Assembly: GCF_008801925.2 (NCBI RefSeq)
Contig: NZ_CP062804.1
Coordinates: 2,728,001 to 2,792,000 of the forward strand
Length of the DNA stretch: 64,000 nt
Source: Cupriavidus basilensis
GTDB lineage: Bacteria; Pseudomonadota; Gammaproteobacteria; Burkholderiales; Burkholderiaceae
Direction: 5' to 3'
Position 1 is the first letter of the stretch. Each line of letters begins with the position of its first letter. The position numbers and the translations under genes are program-made. A model generated the notes under the pieces. The model did no database searches and had not been told where the DNA came from. It worked only from the letters and a program-made list of their open reading frames with translations. Below are positions 38,063-48,384 of this stretch, piece by piece.

Positions 38063-39225
38063 GCTTGCGGCGTGGTGGCGGGATAGCCGTTGGCGGCCAG
38101 CAATGCCGCCTCGCGCGCATGGTCCGCGTCGGTGTCCGCGTAGCGCTGCGAAATGGCCAGGAACTCAGGCGCGATGGCCAGGAACGCGTCCACCATGTCC
38201 GGATCGAAATGGCTGCCGCGCCCTTCGCCGATCATCCTTACCGCCTGCTCGTGCGGGAATGCGGGCTTGTAGACACGCCGGCTGATAAGCGCATCGTAGA
38301 CATCGGCGATCGCCATCAGGCGCGCGGAGACAGGAATCGCATCGCCCGACAACCCGTCGGGGTAGCCACTGCCGTTCCATTTCTCCTGGTGATAGTGCGC
38401 AATCTCGCGGGCGTAGCGCAGGAAGGAGTTTGGGGTACCGCACTGGGCCTCGGCATGCGCAATGGCGTCACGCCCCAGCGTGGTGTGGGTCTTCATGACC
38501 TCGAACTCTTCGGCGGTCAGCTTGCCGGGCTTGAGCAGGATGCGATCGGGGATGCCGACCTTGCCGATGTCATGCAGCGGGGCCGACTTGAACAACAACT
38601 CGATGGTCTCGTCGTTGAGCTCGTCGCAAAAGCGAGGATGGTGGCGCAGCGCCTGCGCCAGGCGGCGCACGTAGTGCTGGGTGCGCCGCAGGTGGTTGCC
38701 GGTTTCGTTGTCGCGTGTCTCCGCCAGGGATGCCATGGCCATGATGGTGACGTCCTGGATCACGGAGATCTCCCGCAGCCGCCGCTGGACCTCCTGCTCC
38801 AGGTAGGCCGACTTGTCCCGGAGAAAATCCCTGGCGTTCTTGAGGGTGAGATGGGTGGCGATGCGCGCGTGCATCACCAACGGGCTGAGCGGCTTCATGA
38901 TGTAGTCCACCGCGCCCACCTGGAACCCGCGCGTCTCGTCGTGCTCGCCGGTACGGGACGTCAGGAAGATCACCGGCACGTCCATGGTGGCCGGGTTCGC
39001 CTTGAGCTGCCGGCACGCTTCGTAGCCGTCCATGTCCGGCATCATCACGTCCAGCAGGATCAGGCTTGGCGGCGCTGCCGTGGCGATGCGCACTGCCGCG
39101 CTGCCTGAGGTCGCCACCTTTACCCGATAGCGATCCTGAAGCAACGCGGCCATCATCGCGATGTTTTCTGGAAGATCATCCACCACAAGAATCGTGGGCT
39201 GAGCGTCGGAATTGTCAGAGCGCAT
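38059..39225 (-). CDS. Response regulator with HD-GYP c-di-GMP phosphodiesterase domain
   Basis: 388 residues. An N-terminal receiver has D59 ([11 protein letters not shown]); a linker coiled coil precedes an HD-GYP domain with H218-D219 ([10 protein letters not shown]) and GYP at 287-289 (WNGSGYPDG). The enzyme should hydrolyse c-di-GMP in a phosphorylation-dependent way. It is the first gene of an operon with the hybrid kinase, and both are read leftwards from the 39226-39509 region. Confidence 0.95.
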   Translation of the reverse strand: MRSDNSDAQPTILVVDDLPENIAMMAALLQDRYRVKVATSGSAAVRIATAAPPSLILLDVMMPDMDGYEACRQLKANPATMDVPVIFLTSRTGEHDETRGFQVGAVDYIMKPLSPLVMHARIATHLTLKNARDFLRDKSAYLEQEVQRRLREISVIQDVTIMAMASLAETRDNETGNHLRRTQHYVRRLAQALRHHPRFCDELNDETIELLFKSAPLHDIGKVGIPDRILLKPGKLTAEEFEVMKTHTTLGRDAIAHAEAQCGTPNSFLRYAREIAHYHQEKWNGSGYPDGLSGDAIPVSARLMAIADVYDALISRRVYKPAFPHEQAVRMIGEGRGSHFDPDMVDAFLAIAPEFLAISQRYADTDADHAREAALLAANGYPATTPQA

Positions 39226-39509
39226 GGGGAGATTCAGGTCGGGATACTTGCCGGGCAGGCAAGATGACAGCGTTTCCGGCGCACTTCGAAAGACATGCCG
39301 TCATATTGCGTTGACATAGCGGATTTCTCGCACCGGTTCGCTTTTCGCCCGGGCTAGGCCACAGATTGCACGGGACGCAACAACCCCAGGCGCGTCCCGG
39401 CCCCTGTCTTGCGATAACGGACATCTTGCGCCGCAATTCAGCCCCCTCTTGCGGAGGGGATCAAGTATTGGGATCCGCTGCCGTTAACCACGCTCCGGGC
39501 GGCCGTGGC
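39226..39509. other. Upstream region of the HD-GYP/kinase operon
   Basis: No gene is seen. It must hold the operon promoter, but I could not identify a convincing -35/-10 pair. It is bounded on the right by a leftward terminator that insulates it from upstream transcription. Confidence 0.4.
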
Positions 39510-39535
39510 AAAAAAAAAAGCCCACCGAAGTGGGC
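39510..39535 (-). terminator. Rho-independent terminator, leftward
   Basis: On the minus strand GCCCAC-TTCG-GTGGGC is a 6-bp stem with a stable UUCG tetraloop followed by ten T residues (plus-strand A run 39510-39519). No minus-strand gene ends nearby; the nearest, the second hybrid kinase, ends almost 1 kb to the right. Confidence 0.85.
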
Positions 39536-39911
39536 CTTCCCAAGAAAAACGGACATCGGTCGCATCGCATTGACACTGATACCCCCGCAATCGATTCAAT
39601 GCACGCCGACTACGTCAGAAGACGTGTCCGCATTGCCGGCACCGCCACACGCCATACGCCATACCGGCATGTTGTCCGACCCACAGCGAGTCCATGCAGG
39701 CATCGCGGCCCGTCTTTCGCTGAATCGAAGCAACGGCCGCATTGTCATGGGTTCCCACTGGATCGGAAAGAGTAAAAATACTCTCCCCTTCCCCCAGCTA
39801 TTCCCCCGGCTATTTCCCCAGCTCTTCCCCTGGCAACGGATACGAATACAGGGTGTGTGAACTGAGTAATTCCACTCTTTCGCGGCAGTCATCGCCAGGC
39901 CATCATGAGGC
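39536..39911. other. Gene-free stretch with 12-bp pyrimidine-rich repeats
   Basis: No convincing ORF. Positions 39796-39831 hold three tandem 12-mers: AGCTATTCCCCC, GGCTATTTCCCC and AGCTCTTCCCCT. With the leftward terminator at its left end, this region could encode a minus-strand small RNA of up to about 350 nt. Confidence 0.4.
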
Positions 39912-40331
39912 ATGGAATCTCATCAGCTAACTGTTCGCCACACCTTGCGCATCGACCAGTGGATGACGGCGGTGGGCAACGGCGAAACCTCACTGGCGTA
40001 TGACGACTGGCTAAGCTGCGTGCTCAATGCGCTCGCCCCCGGACTGCAGGAGCACGCGATAGCGATCGTGACCCGGGAGGGCAAGAACGAGTTCCGGCTC
40101 CAGCATCGCGCGCGCTATGAGGTACGGCATCCGAGGATCGGCATCCGGCGCTTCGTGTGCGCCGTCGACCACGATGCCACATTGATCGCCTTCGAGAATA
40201 CGATCTCCGGTGTCCGCTACCCATGGGTGACCATCGACGGCGCATTCACCCAGGCGGAACTGTGGTCGCTCAGGTTGCTGTCCGCCGGACTCGACCTGTG
40301 CGCTGCCCCGGTCGGTGTGGAGAGCCGCTGA
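39912..40331 (+). CDS. Hypothetical protein, 139 aa
   Basis: No family is recognised. The predicted protein is soluble, mixed alpha/beta, with no Cys pair motif, signal or membrane helix. GAGG lies only one base from the ATG, so the start is doubtful. The gene sits alone between the two kinase units and points away from the terminator at 39510. Confidence 0.55.
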   Translation: MESHQLTVRHTLRIDQWMTAVGNGETSLAYDDWLSCVLNALAPGLQEHAIAIVTREGKNEFRLQHRARYEVRHPRIGIRRFVCAVDHDATLIAFENTISGVRYPWVTIDGAFTQAELWSLRLLSAGLDLCAAPVGVESR

Positions 40332-40506
40332 AACGTTGGCAGTGCCGGGGAACGATGTCATGGCCGGCCCCTTTTTCCGGTCCAGAGCGTGCTTTGCGCG
40401 TGAGGCTTACCAGCATGGCCGATTTTTGCAGGGAAACAGCACTCCCCGTGTCCCCACCTGCAGATGAAGCGCCAGATTCACGCGCCGGGCTGGCTCTGGA
40501 CTCTTT

Positions 40507-43500
40507 TTATACCGCGCCCACGGCGCACGCCGAGCGCAGGTTGGCGATCAGCGCCGGATAGTCCCGGGCCAGCGTGGCGAGCGCCACGGCGTCCGCCCGG
40601 TCATCCTGCAAGCCACGGTCCAGCACCGAACATGCCTGCGCGAGCTCGGCCGCGCCAAGCATGCCGAGCACGGCCTTCATGCCATGGACATGCAGGCTTG
40701 CCTGGCCAAAGTCACCGGCCCCGATGGCCTCGTGGATCTGCGTGACCACGTCCGCGCGTTCGGCGCAGACGCGCCTGGCCAGATTGATGTAAAGATCCTC
40801 GCGGCCGAACAAGAGCTTGATCCCCGCAGCGGCATCCAGGCCCGGTATGCCCTTCAGGGCCTGCGTTGCCGCCGACGCCTGTGGCCGCGCCCGCGCCGTC
40901 GCCGCTGTCGCCGCCGTCACCGCACCTGCCGGGCCGCGAGCCGCGCCCGATGGCACGGCGACGGGCGGTAGCCATGCCGCAATGGTGCGGAACATCACCT
41001 GTGCGTCAATTGGCTTTGAAATGTGATCGTTCATCCCGCCCTTGATGCAGCGGACGCGGTCCGCCGACATCGCGTCTGCCGTCAGCGCCAGCACCGGCAG
41101 GGCATGCAGGCCCAGGTCGTGGCGAATCGCGCCGGTGGTTTCTATGCCGTCCATGCCCGGCATATGGATGTCCATCAGCACAATATCGAATGCGTGCTCC
41201 TTGAGCGCCACCAGCGCCCGCTGGCCGTCGCCAGCAACGTGCACGTCCATGCCCACCAGTTCGAGAAGATCGCGCGCGACCTCCTGATTGATCGGATTGT
41301 CCTCGACCAGCAAGACCTTGCGCCCGTGCAGTGCCTGCCACGCTGGCCCGGCGAGCGAGCGGCAATCCGATGGCGCCATCGCCGTATGTGAAAGCCCGGA
41401 GCCCGGAGCGGCCGCCCGCTCTGCGCCCGCAATCTCCAGCGACACCTCAAACGAAAAGATGCTTCCGGCACCAGCCTGGCTGCGCGCCAGGACGCGCCCG
41501 CCCATGAGTTCCGCCAGCTTCTTGCTGATCACAAGCCCTAGCCCCGTGCCTTCAAAGCGGCGGTTCATCGCGCTGTCCAATTGCTGGAACGGCGTGAAAA
41601 GCTCTGGCAACGCTTCCGGAGCAATGCCCACGCCCGTGTCCTCGACCTCGAAGCACAAGCCGATATGGCCGTCGCGCACGTGCGTCTGCCTGACTCGCAG
41701 GCAGACCTCGCCGCGATCCGTGAACTTCAGCGCATTGCTCAGGAAATTGATCAGGATCTGCCCGACACGCAGCGGATCGCCGACCAGCCGAAGCGGAATC
41801 GCCGGGGACGTGAAGATGGACATCGTGATGCCCTTGGCTTCCGCCGTTTCCCAGAACAGGCCCGTAACGCGGTCCAGCAGTTCAGACAGGTAGAACTCGC
41901 GCGCGTCGATGGTCAGCTTTTCCGCCTCGATCTTGGAGAAATCCAGGATATCGTTGACGATTCCCAGCAAGTGCCCGGCGGACGCGCCGATGCGCACCAG
42001 ATAGCGATCCAGCTTGTCCGCGCGCTCGCGGTTCAGCGCCAGATGCGACATGCCGATGATGGCATTCAGCGGCGTCCTGATCTCGTGGCTCATGTTGGCC
42101 AGGAACTTCGCCTTGACGCGTGCAGCCGATTCAGCCGCCTCGCGGGCTGCCGTCAGCTGCAGCGTTCGCTCTTCGACGCGTGCTTCCAGGGTGTTGGTCA
42201 GCACCTCCAGGGCCTGTCGGGTGCGCTCCTGCTCGGTGATATCGGCGACCACCGTACCGACGCCGATGATGCCCGCATCGTCCGGCCCGGGCACCGGGAA
42301 CTTGACCACGCGGAAGATGCGCTCTTCGCCGTCCCGCGGGCTGGTCGTATGCACCTGGTTCTGGGGTAGTCCGCTGGCCAGTACCAGCTCGTGCATAGCG
42401 CGGCTGATCTGTGCGATGCGGCGATTCGGGATGATGTCCCAGACGCGGCATCCCACGGCAACGCCTGGCGCCACCCCGAGGCCTTCCTCATAAGCGCGAT
42501 TGGCCATGATGCCCACGCCCTCGGGGCTCATGTAGGCCAGCCCGGTCGGCACATGCTCGCGGAATGCGCGCATGCGCTCCTCGTTCTCGCGCACGCCGCG
42601 GCGCGCGCGCCACTGGAATGCCGCCAGCGCAAGGATCAGCCCGATCGCGATCGCGGCCAGGCTCGCGATCGCCGTGCGGACCAGGAAGTACGACTGATAG
42701 GCTTCATCCACCTGCAGCTCGACCACCAGCCCCATGTCCTGGTCAGCCAGCCATCGGGCGGCCCCGATGACCTTGTGTCCGTCATGACCGTCATAGCCTT
42801 CGGCATCCACCGCCTCCTTGCCTCTATCCATCAGCAGTTGCAGGGCAAGGGTCGTCGGGGCATCGCGCTGCGGGGCGCGGGTCGGGGAGATAATGCGTGC
42901 GGCGGAATCGATCACGTAAGCCTCGCCCGTTTCGCCGATCCGGCCCGCCTTGAGTATCTTGAACAACCTCACGTAGGGATTGACACGCAGGCACAGGAAG
43001 CCCGCGATCCGTCCATCCGCATCGATGCGTGCGCATGCAAGCTGATAAAACATCCCGGCCGGCTGCTCGACGCCCTGTACCATGAGCGGCAGCGTCGAGA
43101 CCGTAGGCCGCGAGATGGCAAATCCACGCGCCTGCGCGCCCCGCAGGGTGCGTATGGTCTGCTCGGTCAGGTCCGAAAAATTGACATAGCGCGGGCTGCT
43201 CGCCGCGAGAATAGTATGGTCCGGCCGGATCAGGGCATAGCCGTCGAAGCCCCGGCTCCTGTAGATCGGCAGGATCCATTGATCGAATTCAGTCAGCAAA
43301 TCGGCCCGGCCGGGATCGGCCAGGATACGTTTCACCAGTTTTATCAGGGCAGGGTTCTCGGCAATGGTCCCGACTCGCGCCGCCGAATCCTCGCCCATCG
43401 TCCGGTTCAGGTCCGATATGGCACCCAGCACGGCTTTCAGGCGGCTTTCGGCACTCCGCTGAAATTGCCTTTCAAGGCCCCGGAGCACCTCGTGGCTCAA

Positions 43501-43599
43501 GACCAGCAGCAAGACCACGGCGACGGCCGTCATGATGAGATTCTGGCGGACCTCTTTCCCGCCTGTCCCTCGCAGACTCCTGAAGTAACGCTTGATCAT
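40507..43599 (-). CDS. Hybrid sensor histidine kinase (sensor-PAS-HisKA-HATPase-REC-Hpt)
   Basis: 1030 residues from ATG 43599, which has AGGAA 5 bases upstream. Two membrane helices (about 20-40 and 307-330) enclose a periplasmic CACHE-like sensor similar in plan to that of the first kinase. A PAS domain, HisKA with H505 (MSHEIRTP), HATPase (DTGVGI, GTGLGLVI), one receiver with D810 (LMDIHMP) and a C-terminal Hpt follow. The Hpt motif is HGMKAVLG (H972), with A in place of the usual G after K. The FixJ-type regulator gene just upstream is the likely phosphate acceptor. Confidence 0.95.
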   Translation of the reverse strand: MIKRYFRSLRGTGGKEVRQNLIMTAVAVVLLLVLSHEVLRGLERQFQRSAESRLKAVLGAISDLNRTMGEDSAARVGTIAENPALIKLVKRILADPGRADLLTEFDQWILPIYRSRGFDGYALIRPDHTILAASSPRYVNFSDLTEQTIRTLRGAQARGFAISRPTVSTLPLMVQGVEQPAGMFYQLACARIDADGRIAGFLCLRVNPYVRLFKILKAGRIGETGEAYVIDSAARIISPTRAPQRDAPTTLALQLLMDRGKEAVDAEGYDGHDGHKVIGAARWLADQDMGLVVELQVDEAYQSYFLVRTAIASLAAIAIGLILALAAFQWRARRGVRENEERMRAFREHVPTGLAYMSPEGVGIMANRAYEEGLGVAPGVAVGCRVWDIIPNRRIAQISRAMHELVLASGLPQNQVHTTSPRDGEERIFRVVKFPVPGPDDAGIIGVGTVVADITEQERTRQALEVLTNTLEARVEERTLQLTAAREAAESAARVKAKFLANMSHEIRTPLNAIIGMSHLALNRERADKLDRYLVRIGASAGHLLGIVNDILDFSKIEAEKLTIDAREFYLSELLDRVTGLFWETAEAKGITMSIFTSPAIPLRLVGDPLRVGQILINFLSNALKFTDRGEVCLRVRQTHVRDGHIGLCFEVEDTGVGIAPEALPELFTPFQQLDSAMNRRFEGTGLGLVISKKLAELMGGRVLARSQAGAGSIFSFEVSLEIAGAERAAAPGSGLSHTAMAPSDCRSLAGPAWQALHGRKVLLVEDNPINQEVARDLLELVGMDVHVAGDGQRALVALKEHAFDIVLMDIHMPGMDGIETTGAIRHDLGLHALPVLALTADAMSADRVRCIKGGMNDHISKPIDAQVMFRTIAAWLPPVAVPSGAARGPAGAVTAATAATARARPQASAATQALKGIPGLDAAAGIKLLFGREDLYINLARRVCAERADVVTQIHEAIGAGDFGQASLHVHGMKAVLGMLGAAELAQACSVLDRGLQDDRADAVALATLARDYPALIANLRSACAVGAV

Positions 43600-43724
43600 G
43601 ATTTCCTGCGACGCGTCGCAAAGCATGAAGCCGGGGCGGCGTTCCCGCCCCTTGCGGGCCGCCTGCGAGCCGTTGATTCCTGGCTTTCGCGACGTCTATT
43701 TCGTTGGCGGCCTGACAGGATCGG

Positions 43725-44327
43725 TCAGTCGAGAAGCAGCGTTGTCAATTCAATCGCGGATTTGACCTGCAGTTTCTCCATCAAGTGCGCCCGGTGATTT
43801 TCCACGGTGCGCACGCTGATCCCCAGTTCCGTGGCAATCGCCTTGCTGGTCTTGCCGGTCGTGACATGCCAGGCAACTAGCCGCTCCTTCGGGGTCAGGA
43901 GTGCAAGCCGCGTGCTTTTGTCGGCCGAGGCCCGCCTCTGCTCGCGCATCTGGCGGCTGCGTTCCAGCGCACCCCGCACTTTTTGCACCAGCATGGCGCC
44001 GTCGACGGGCTTCTCCAGAAAATCAAGCGCGCCCGCCTTGATCGCCTTGACCACAGAAGGGACCTCCGAATAGGCGGAAACAAAGATGGTAGGGGGAAGA
44101 ACGCCCTTGCCGGCCAACTGGCTTTGCACCTGCAGGCCGCACATCCCCGGCATGCGCAGATCGCAGACCAGGCATTCAACCGGTGCCGGCCGGTACGATT
44201 CGACAAAATCGCGAGCGGAAACAAATGTCCTGATATCCGTGCCAAGGCCACGAAGCAACTCATGGTATGTCCAGAGCACAATATCATCGTCATCGACGAG
44301 ATAAATCACGGGTCGTTCAACTGCCAC
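43725..44327 (-). CDS. FixJ/NarL-type response regulator
   Basis: 200 residues from GTG 44327 (GGAGAC upstream). The receiver has an acidic pocket DDDD at 12-15 and the phospho-Asp in LVCDLRMPG; the output is a LuxR-type helix-turn-helix (about 140-195: LTPKERLVAWHVTTGKTSKA, then GISVRTVENHRAHLMEKL). It precedes the second hybrid kinase in the same direction with a 125-base gap. The four-Asp pocket and the receiver end EKPV are typical of the FixJ group. Confidence 0.93.
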   Translation of the reverse strand: MAVERPVIYLVDDDDIVLWTYHELLRGLGTDIRTFVSARDFVESYRPAPVECLVCDLRMPGMCGLQVQSQLAGKGVLPPTIFVSAYSEVPSVVKAIKAGALDFLEKPVDGAMLVQKVRGALERSRQMREQRRASADKSTRLALLTPKERLVAWHVTTGKTSKAIATELGISVRTVENHRAHLMEKLQVKSAIELTTLLLD

Positions 44328-44761
44328 AGCCTACGTCTCCAATTCCTGCCTTCCTACGACCGGATGTCGGCCTGCCGGCACGTTCGCATACTGTGTGATG
44401 CGGCCAATCTGGCCAATGGAGCATCTGAGAAGCCCCGCATCCACCGGCACAGTAAGCCATCATGCTGGCGAAGTTGAAATTGGGTAATCCCCGGAGTAGC
44501 AGGCAAATAAAGAAGCCGAAAATATCTCAATTACGGCACTTTTATTTATTAAGAAGAAACTTAATAGCCCAATGTCTCCCGGCGTGCGCGAAAAATGGAA
44601 TGTGCTGCTTTGGCCTCCGACCTATAAGGAGCCGGAATTTCGATTAAATTCAATGACTGTGAGCCGGGATAAACATCATGTTCTCCAATGTGCCAGCCGC
44701 ACCCGGGACGACTCCGGGGCGCTGGCACACGCCTGCCACATCCTGGCATGCAAGTGCGCGA
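44328..44761. other. Intergenic region, AT-rich
   Basis: 434 bases without a gene between the chemoreceptor stop and the FixJ-type regulator start. Bases 44480-44660 are markedly AT-rich for this genome, with A/T runs around 44530-44575. A short direct repeat GGCCAAT-CT-GGCCAAT lies near 44402. Promoter elements for the regulator must be here, but no clear pair was found. Confidence 0.4.
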
Positions 44762-46399
44762 TCAGGCCAATGCCGCGGAGCGCTGGCGGCGTACCTCCCG
44801 GTCGCTCGCCGGCGCATGCGGCCGCCCAGTGCCGCCGGCGCCCGGCAGACGGAAGAACGCCACCACCTCGTTGAGTTCCTGGCCCTGCTCCTGCAGCGCG
44901 CGCGAGGCGCTGGCGGCTTGTTCCACCATGGCGGCATTCTGCTGGGTCACCTGGTCCATCTGCGAGATCGCCTGGTTCACCTGCTCGATGCCGCGGCTTT
45001 GTTCCATCGACGCGCTGGCGATGTCTTCCACGATGCTGCTCACGCGCGCGACCGCCTTGGTCACCGAGTTCATGGTCTGCCCGGCTTCGCCCGCCAGCGT
45101 GGCGCCGTCCTGGATCTGCTTGAGCGAGCCCGCGATCAGTTCCTTGATCTCCTTGGCGGCGCTTGACGAGCGCTGCGCGAGGCTGCGCACCTCGCTGGCC
45201 ACCACGGCAAAGCCGCGGCCTTGCTCACCGGCGCGGGCAGCTTCCACCGCGGCGTTGAGCGCGAGGATATTGGTCTGGAAGGCGATGCCTTCGATCATGC
45301 CGGTGATGTCGGCAATCTTGGTGGAGCTGGCGCTGATGCCTTGCATCGTATCGACCACGCGGCCAACCGCCGTGCTGCCGCTGTGCGCGATGTCGGCAGC
45401 CTCCCGGGCCAGTTCGTTGGCTTGCCGGGCGTTCTCGCTGCTCAGGCGTACCGTGGTGGTCAGCTCTTCCATGCTGGCGGCGGTTTCCTCGAGCGATGCC
45501 GCTTGCTCTTCGGTGCGCTGGCTCAGGTCCGCATTGCCCGCGGCGATCTCCGCCGACGCCCCGGCAATGCTTGCGCTGCTCTGGCGCACGCGGGACACGA
45601 TCTCCGTCAGGCGCTCGTTCATGTCGCGCAGGGCCGACAGCAGGCGCCCGGTCTCGTCGCGCGCCACCACCGCAATCTGGCTGCCCAGATCACCGCGCGC
45701 TACGGTTTGCGCCACATCCACGGCCGTTTGCATGGGCCGGGTGATGGAGCGCGTGATCAGCAGGCCCCCCACCACGGCAAGCACCACGGCGCAAATGGAC
45801 ATCACGATCAGCAGGTTGCGCTGCGCGGCGTAGTCTTCCTCCAGCTTGCGCACCGTATCGACCTGGCGGCCTTTGGTGAACTCGGTATAGGCGTCGGTCG
45901 CCTTGACCAGCGCCCCCAGCAAGGGGCGGCATTCGTTGTTCATCTTGACGATGGCCTCATCGCGCTTGGCGGCAAGCGCGAGGTCCACGATGGCGATGGC
46001 CACGGGACCATAGCGCGACTCCACGCGATCGATCTCGCGCACCAGGTTGCGCGCGGTGTCACTGGCGTCGCTATTGCCCGACACCATGTCCTTGAGCTTT
46101 GCCAGCTGCGCCTGCACATCGTCATGTGCGCGCGATACGGCTGCCTTCTCCAGGGCCAGGTCCTCGGGGCTGGTGACAAGAACCAGGTTGCGCGCCGCGA
46201 TGGCGCGCCGGTCAACGGCGGTCCTCACCTGCGCGGCAACTTCGGCGCGCGCGTTGATGCCGTACAGGTAGCGGGAGAAACCGTCCGTGGTCTGGCTCAG
46301 CGCGCGTAGCGACAAAGCGGAAATGGATAGCGCGATGAGGGCTAGCAGGCTAAAGCTCAGCACGAGCTTGCCCTTGATGGTCAGGAGTTTGAAATTCAC
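44762..46399 (-). CDS. Methyl-accepting chemotaxis protein
   Basis: 545 residues from GTG 46399, chosen because AAGGGG lies 9 bases upstream and the first membrane helix (about 10-32) then sits at the N-terminus. A four-helix-bundle sensor domain (35-185) is followed by TM2 (about 190-212), HAMP ([20 protein letters not shown]) and a signalling domain whose tip [27 protein letters not shown] is diagnostic, described here by its pieces [10 protein letters not shown] and EAARAGEQG. There is no C-terminal pentapeptide for CheR/CheB docking. It sends ligand signals to CheA. Confidence 0.95.
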   Translation of the reverse strand: MNFKLLTIKGKLVLSFSLLALIALSISALSLRALSQTTDGFSRYLYGINARAEVAAQVRTAVDRRAIAARNLVLVTSPEDLALEKAAVSRAHDDVQAQLAKLKDMVSGNSDASDTARNLVREIDRVESRYGPVAIAIVDLALAAKRDEAIVKMNNECRPLLGALVKATDAYTEFTKGRQVDTVRKLEEDYAAQRNLLIVMSICAVVLAVVGGLLITRSITRPMQTAVDVAQTVARGDLGSQIAVVARDETGRLLSALRDMNERLTEIVSRVRQSSASIAGASAEIAAGNADLSQRTEEQAASLEETAASMEELTTTVRLSSENARQANELAREAADIAHSGSTAVGRVVDTMQGISASSTKIADITGMIEGIAFQTNILALNAAVEAARAGEQGRGFAVVASEVRSLAQRSSSAAKEIKELIAGSLKQIQDGATLAGEAGQTMNSVTKAVARVSSIVEDIASASMEQSRGIEQVNQAISQMDQVTQQNAAMVEQAASASRALQEQGQELNEVVAFFRLPGAGGTGRPHAPASDREVRRQRSAALA

Positions 46400-46770
46400 G
46401 ATTTGATCCCCTTGTCCCGTTGGGACGTTGGCGCTGCGGAATGGTCCATGCGTCATGGCTTGAATCGCCAATGCGAACCGTTACGCTGCAATCCCGCTCC
46501 CGCTTTTTTCTATTTGTGATGCTCTGGGCGATCGTCTTCGCGCCGCGCCGTCTTGTTATGCCCTAAACAGCACAATTCCAAATGCATATGGAACCACGCT
46601 GCAGTGTGGCTAACGGCAGGAAATCGGAAGATATTCCCCCTCCTGGAGAGGGGGCAGGTTTTAGGGAATTCGGCGCAAGTAGCGCCGGGGCCGCTTTGCG
46701 TTGCGCAAGCGGGCATTGCGTTGCAGCCCAGCAGGCGGCGTGGTGTCACCCACCGGTCGAAGCCTCAGGC
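46400..46770. other. Intergenic region with a GC hairpin
   Basis: 371 bases between the EAL gene end and the chemoreceptor start. At 46636-46654 CCCCCTC and GAGGGGG form a 7-bp stem with a 5-base loop; only a weak T run follows on either strand, so it may be a partial terminator for the EAL gene. I found no sigma-28-type promoter for the chemoreceptor. Confidence 0.4.
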
Positions 46771-48384
46771 TCAAGCCGGCAATGAGTCCGGCTTGGTCTC
46801 CTGGGCGGCCTCGGTGACACGGGGACGGTTGTGGCGCCACGCCGCCCACTCCTCCACCCCCAACGGCGCGGCGAACAGATAGCCTTGCGCCCAATGCACG
46901 CCGTGCTGTCGCAGGTAGGCGGCCTGCACCTCGTTCTCGATCCCCTCGGCTGTCAGTTCCAGGCGCAGCCGCTGGCCCAGGCTGATGATGGTGTCGAGCA
47001 CCACGGCGTTGACGGAGTCCGTGCCGATGCCCATGACGAACGAGCGATCGATCTTGAGGAAATCGGCATGGAGCTGTTCAAGATAGGACAGCGAACTCTG
47101 CCCCGTGCCGAAGTCGTCGAGCGCCCAGAGCACGCCCTGCGCGCGCAGGTGCGCGATGTTACGTTGCACCTGCTCGTCGTTCGGCAGCGCTTCGCGCTCG
47201 GTCACCTCCAGGACCAGCAGTGGCCCATCGGGGCCGAGCTTGTCCAGGAGCCGCTGCACATCATCGACGAATCCGGGCGTTGCCAGGTGGGAAGCGCTGA
47301 CATTGACACCGATATGGTCACGCGGCCCCAGCCCCAGGCGCGGCAAGTCGGCGGCCACCAGATCGAAGATATGCCGAGTCAGGTCACCGATGACGCCATT
47401 GTCTTCCGCCAGCGGGATGAAGATGTCCGGCCGGATATGGCCCCGGCCGGGCCGGTGCCAGCGGACCAGGGCCTCGAGCCCGCTGCACTCCCCCGTGGCC
47501 AACCGGATGACCGGCTGGTAGACCATGTGGAACTCGCGCTGGCGCATGCCTCGGTAGATCTCGTTGACCAGCGACAAGCGCCGCCTGCAGAACAGATGCG
47601 CCAGGTATCCCGAGAGCAGCGCCGCCATGAGCAGGAAAGGCGCGTAGTGACGCCACAGCTCGTGGCGGTAGGCCGTGATCAGCGCCGGTGCGACTGCGAC
47701 GCGCACCTCGATGGGAAAGGCGGCGGACTTGGCCAGTTGCATGCTGTTCCGGTAGCGCGGGCCGGGTGTCGTCGCCAACGGCGCACCGGTCGGCAACTGG
47801 CGCAGCGAGTCGCTGAGCAGGATCTGGACCTGGAACTGGCCGCTGTACGAGGCGGCCGCCTGAATGTCCAGCAGGTACTGCCCGTCGATCACGGCCAGCA
47901 CGCCCGAGCCGTTGGCGATGCCTCGCGAGACGATCACTGCGGGCCGGTCCGAGACCAGGGAGGTACCTGAGCTGGGGGTGATCAGCAGCCCCCGTGGCAA
48001 GCTGGTCATCGCATCGAATGCCAGGGTGAGCGGGATGTCGTTGACCTTGCCCAGGACCGGTGAGCAGTAGAGCTTCTCTTGATGGACCAGGATGAGCGAG
48101 CGGAAATACGGACTCAGGGTGCTGGTCCGCGTGAGTTCGCCGATCACCTCCTCGCATGGCTTGCCGAGCAGCGCCATGGACTTGTCGACATTGGCGGTGA
48201 CTACGCCGAGGATGTTGTCCATCTGCTTCTGGATTGCCACCGCCGTAACCAACGCTTCGCCGTCGGCGCGTTGCCTTCCCTGCAGGAAAACCAGCGGCAC
48301 CATGACAATTGCGGGGATCAGCATGGCTGCCAGCACGATTGCCAGGTGCCAGTATTGCTCACGCCGAGGCTTGATGTTCTGCAC
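46771..48384 (-). CDS. CSS-type EAL-domain c-di-GMP phosphodiesterase
   Basis: 537 residues. TM1 (14-36) and TM2 (248-266) flank a periplasmic CSS-type redox sensor; Cys77 and Cys107 match the conserved pair, although the usual CSS triplet reads CSP here. The cytoplasmic EAL domain has the metal Glu in GLEALVRW (E304), NVSAS, LEVTERE, the DDFGTGQSSLSYL loop and KIDRSFV, so it looks catalytically complete. In the E. coli relatives, disulfide status sets activity and stability. It is a separate gene from the chemoreceptor downstream. Confidence 0.94.
   Translation of the reverse strand: MQNIKPRREQYWHLAIVLAAMLIPAIVMVPLVFLQGRQRADGEALVTAVAIQKQMDNILGVVTANVDKSMALLGKPCEEVIGELTRTSTLSPYFRSLILVHQEKLYCSPVLGKVNDIPLTLAFDAMTSLPRGLLITPSSGTSLVSDRPAVIVSRGIANGSGVLAVIDGQYLLDIQAAASYSGQFQVQILLSDSLRQLPTGAPLATTPGPRYRNSMQLAKSAAFPIEVRVAVAPALITAYRHELWRHYAPFLLMAALLSGYLAHLFCRRRLSLVNEIYRGMRQREFHMVYQPVIRLATGECSGLEALVRWHRPGRGHIRPDIFIPLAEDNGVIGDLTRHIFDLVAADLPRLGLGPRDHIGVNVSASHLATPGFVDDVQRLLDKLGPDGPLLVLEVTEREALPNDEQVQRNIAHLRAQGVLWALDDFGTGQSSLSYLEQLHADFLKIDRSFVMGIGTDSVNAVVLDTIISLGQRLRLELTAEGIENEVQAAYLRQHGVHWAQGYLFAAPLGVEEWAAWRHNRPRVTEAAQETKPDSLPA

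Noticed and set aside
39596..39913. Minus-strand frame of 105 codons before the 39510 terminator
   Set aside because: Sequence runs through the 12-bp repeats, has no recognisable domain and mixed codon use; a non-coding RNA is as likely.
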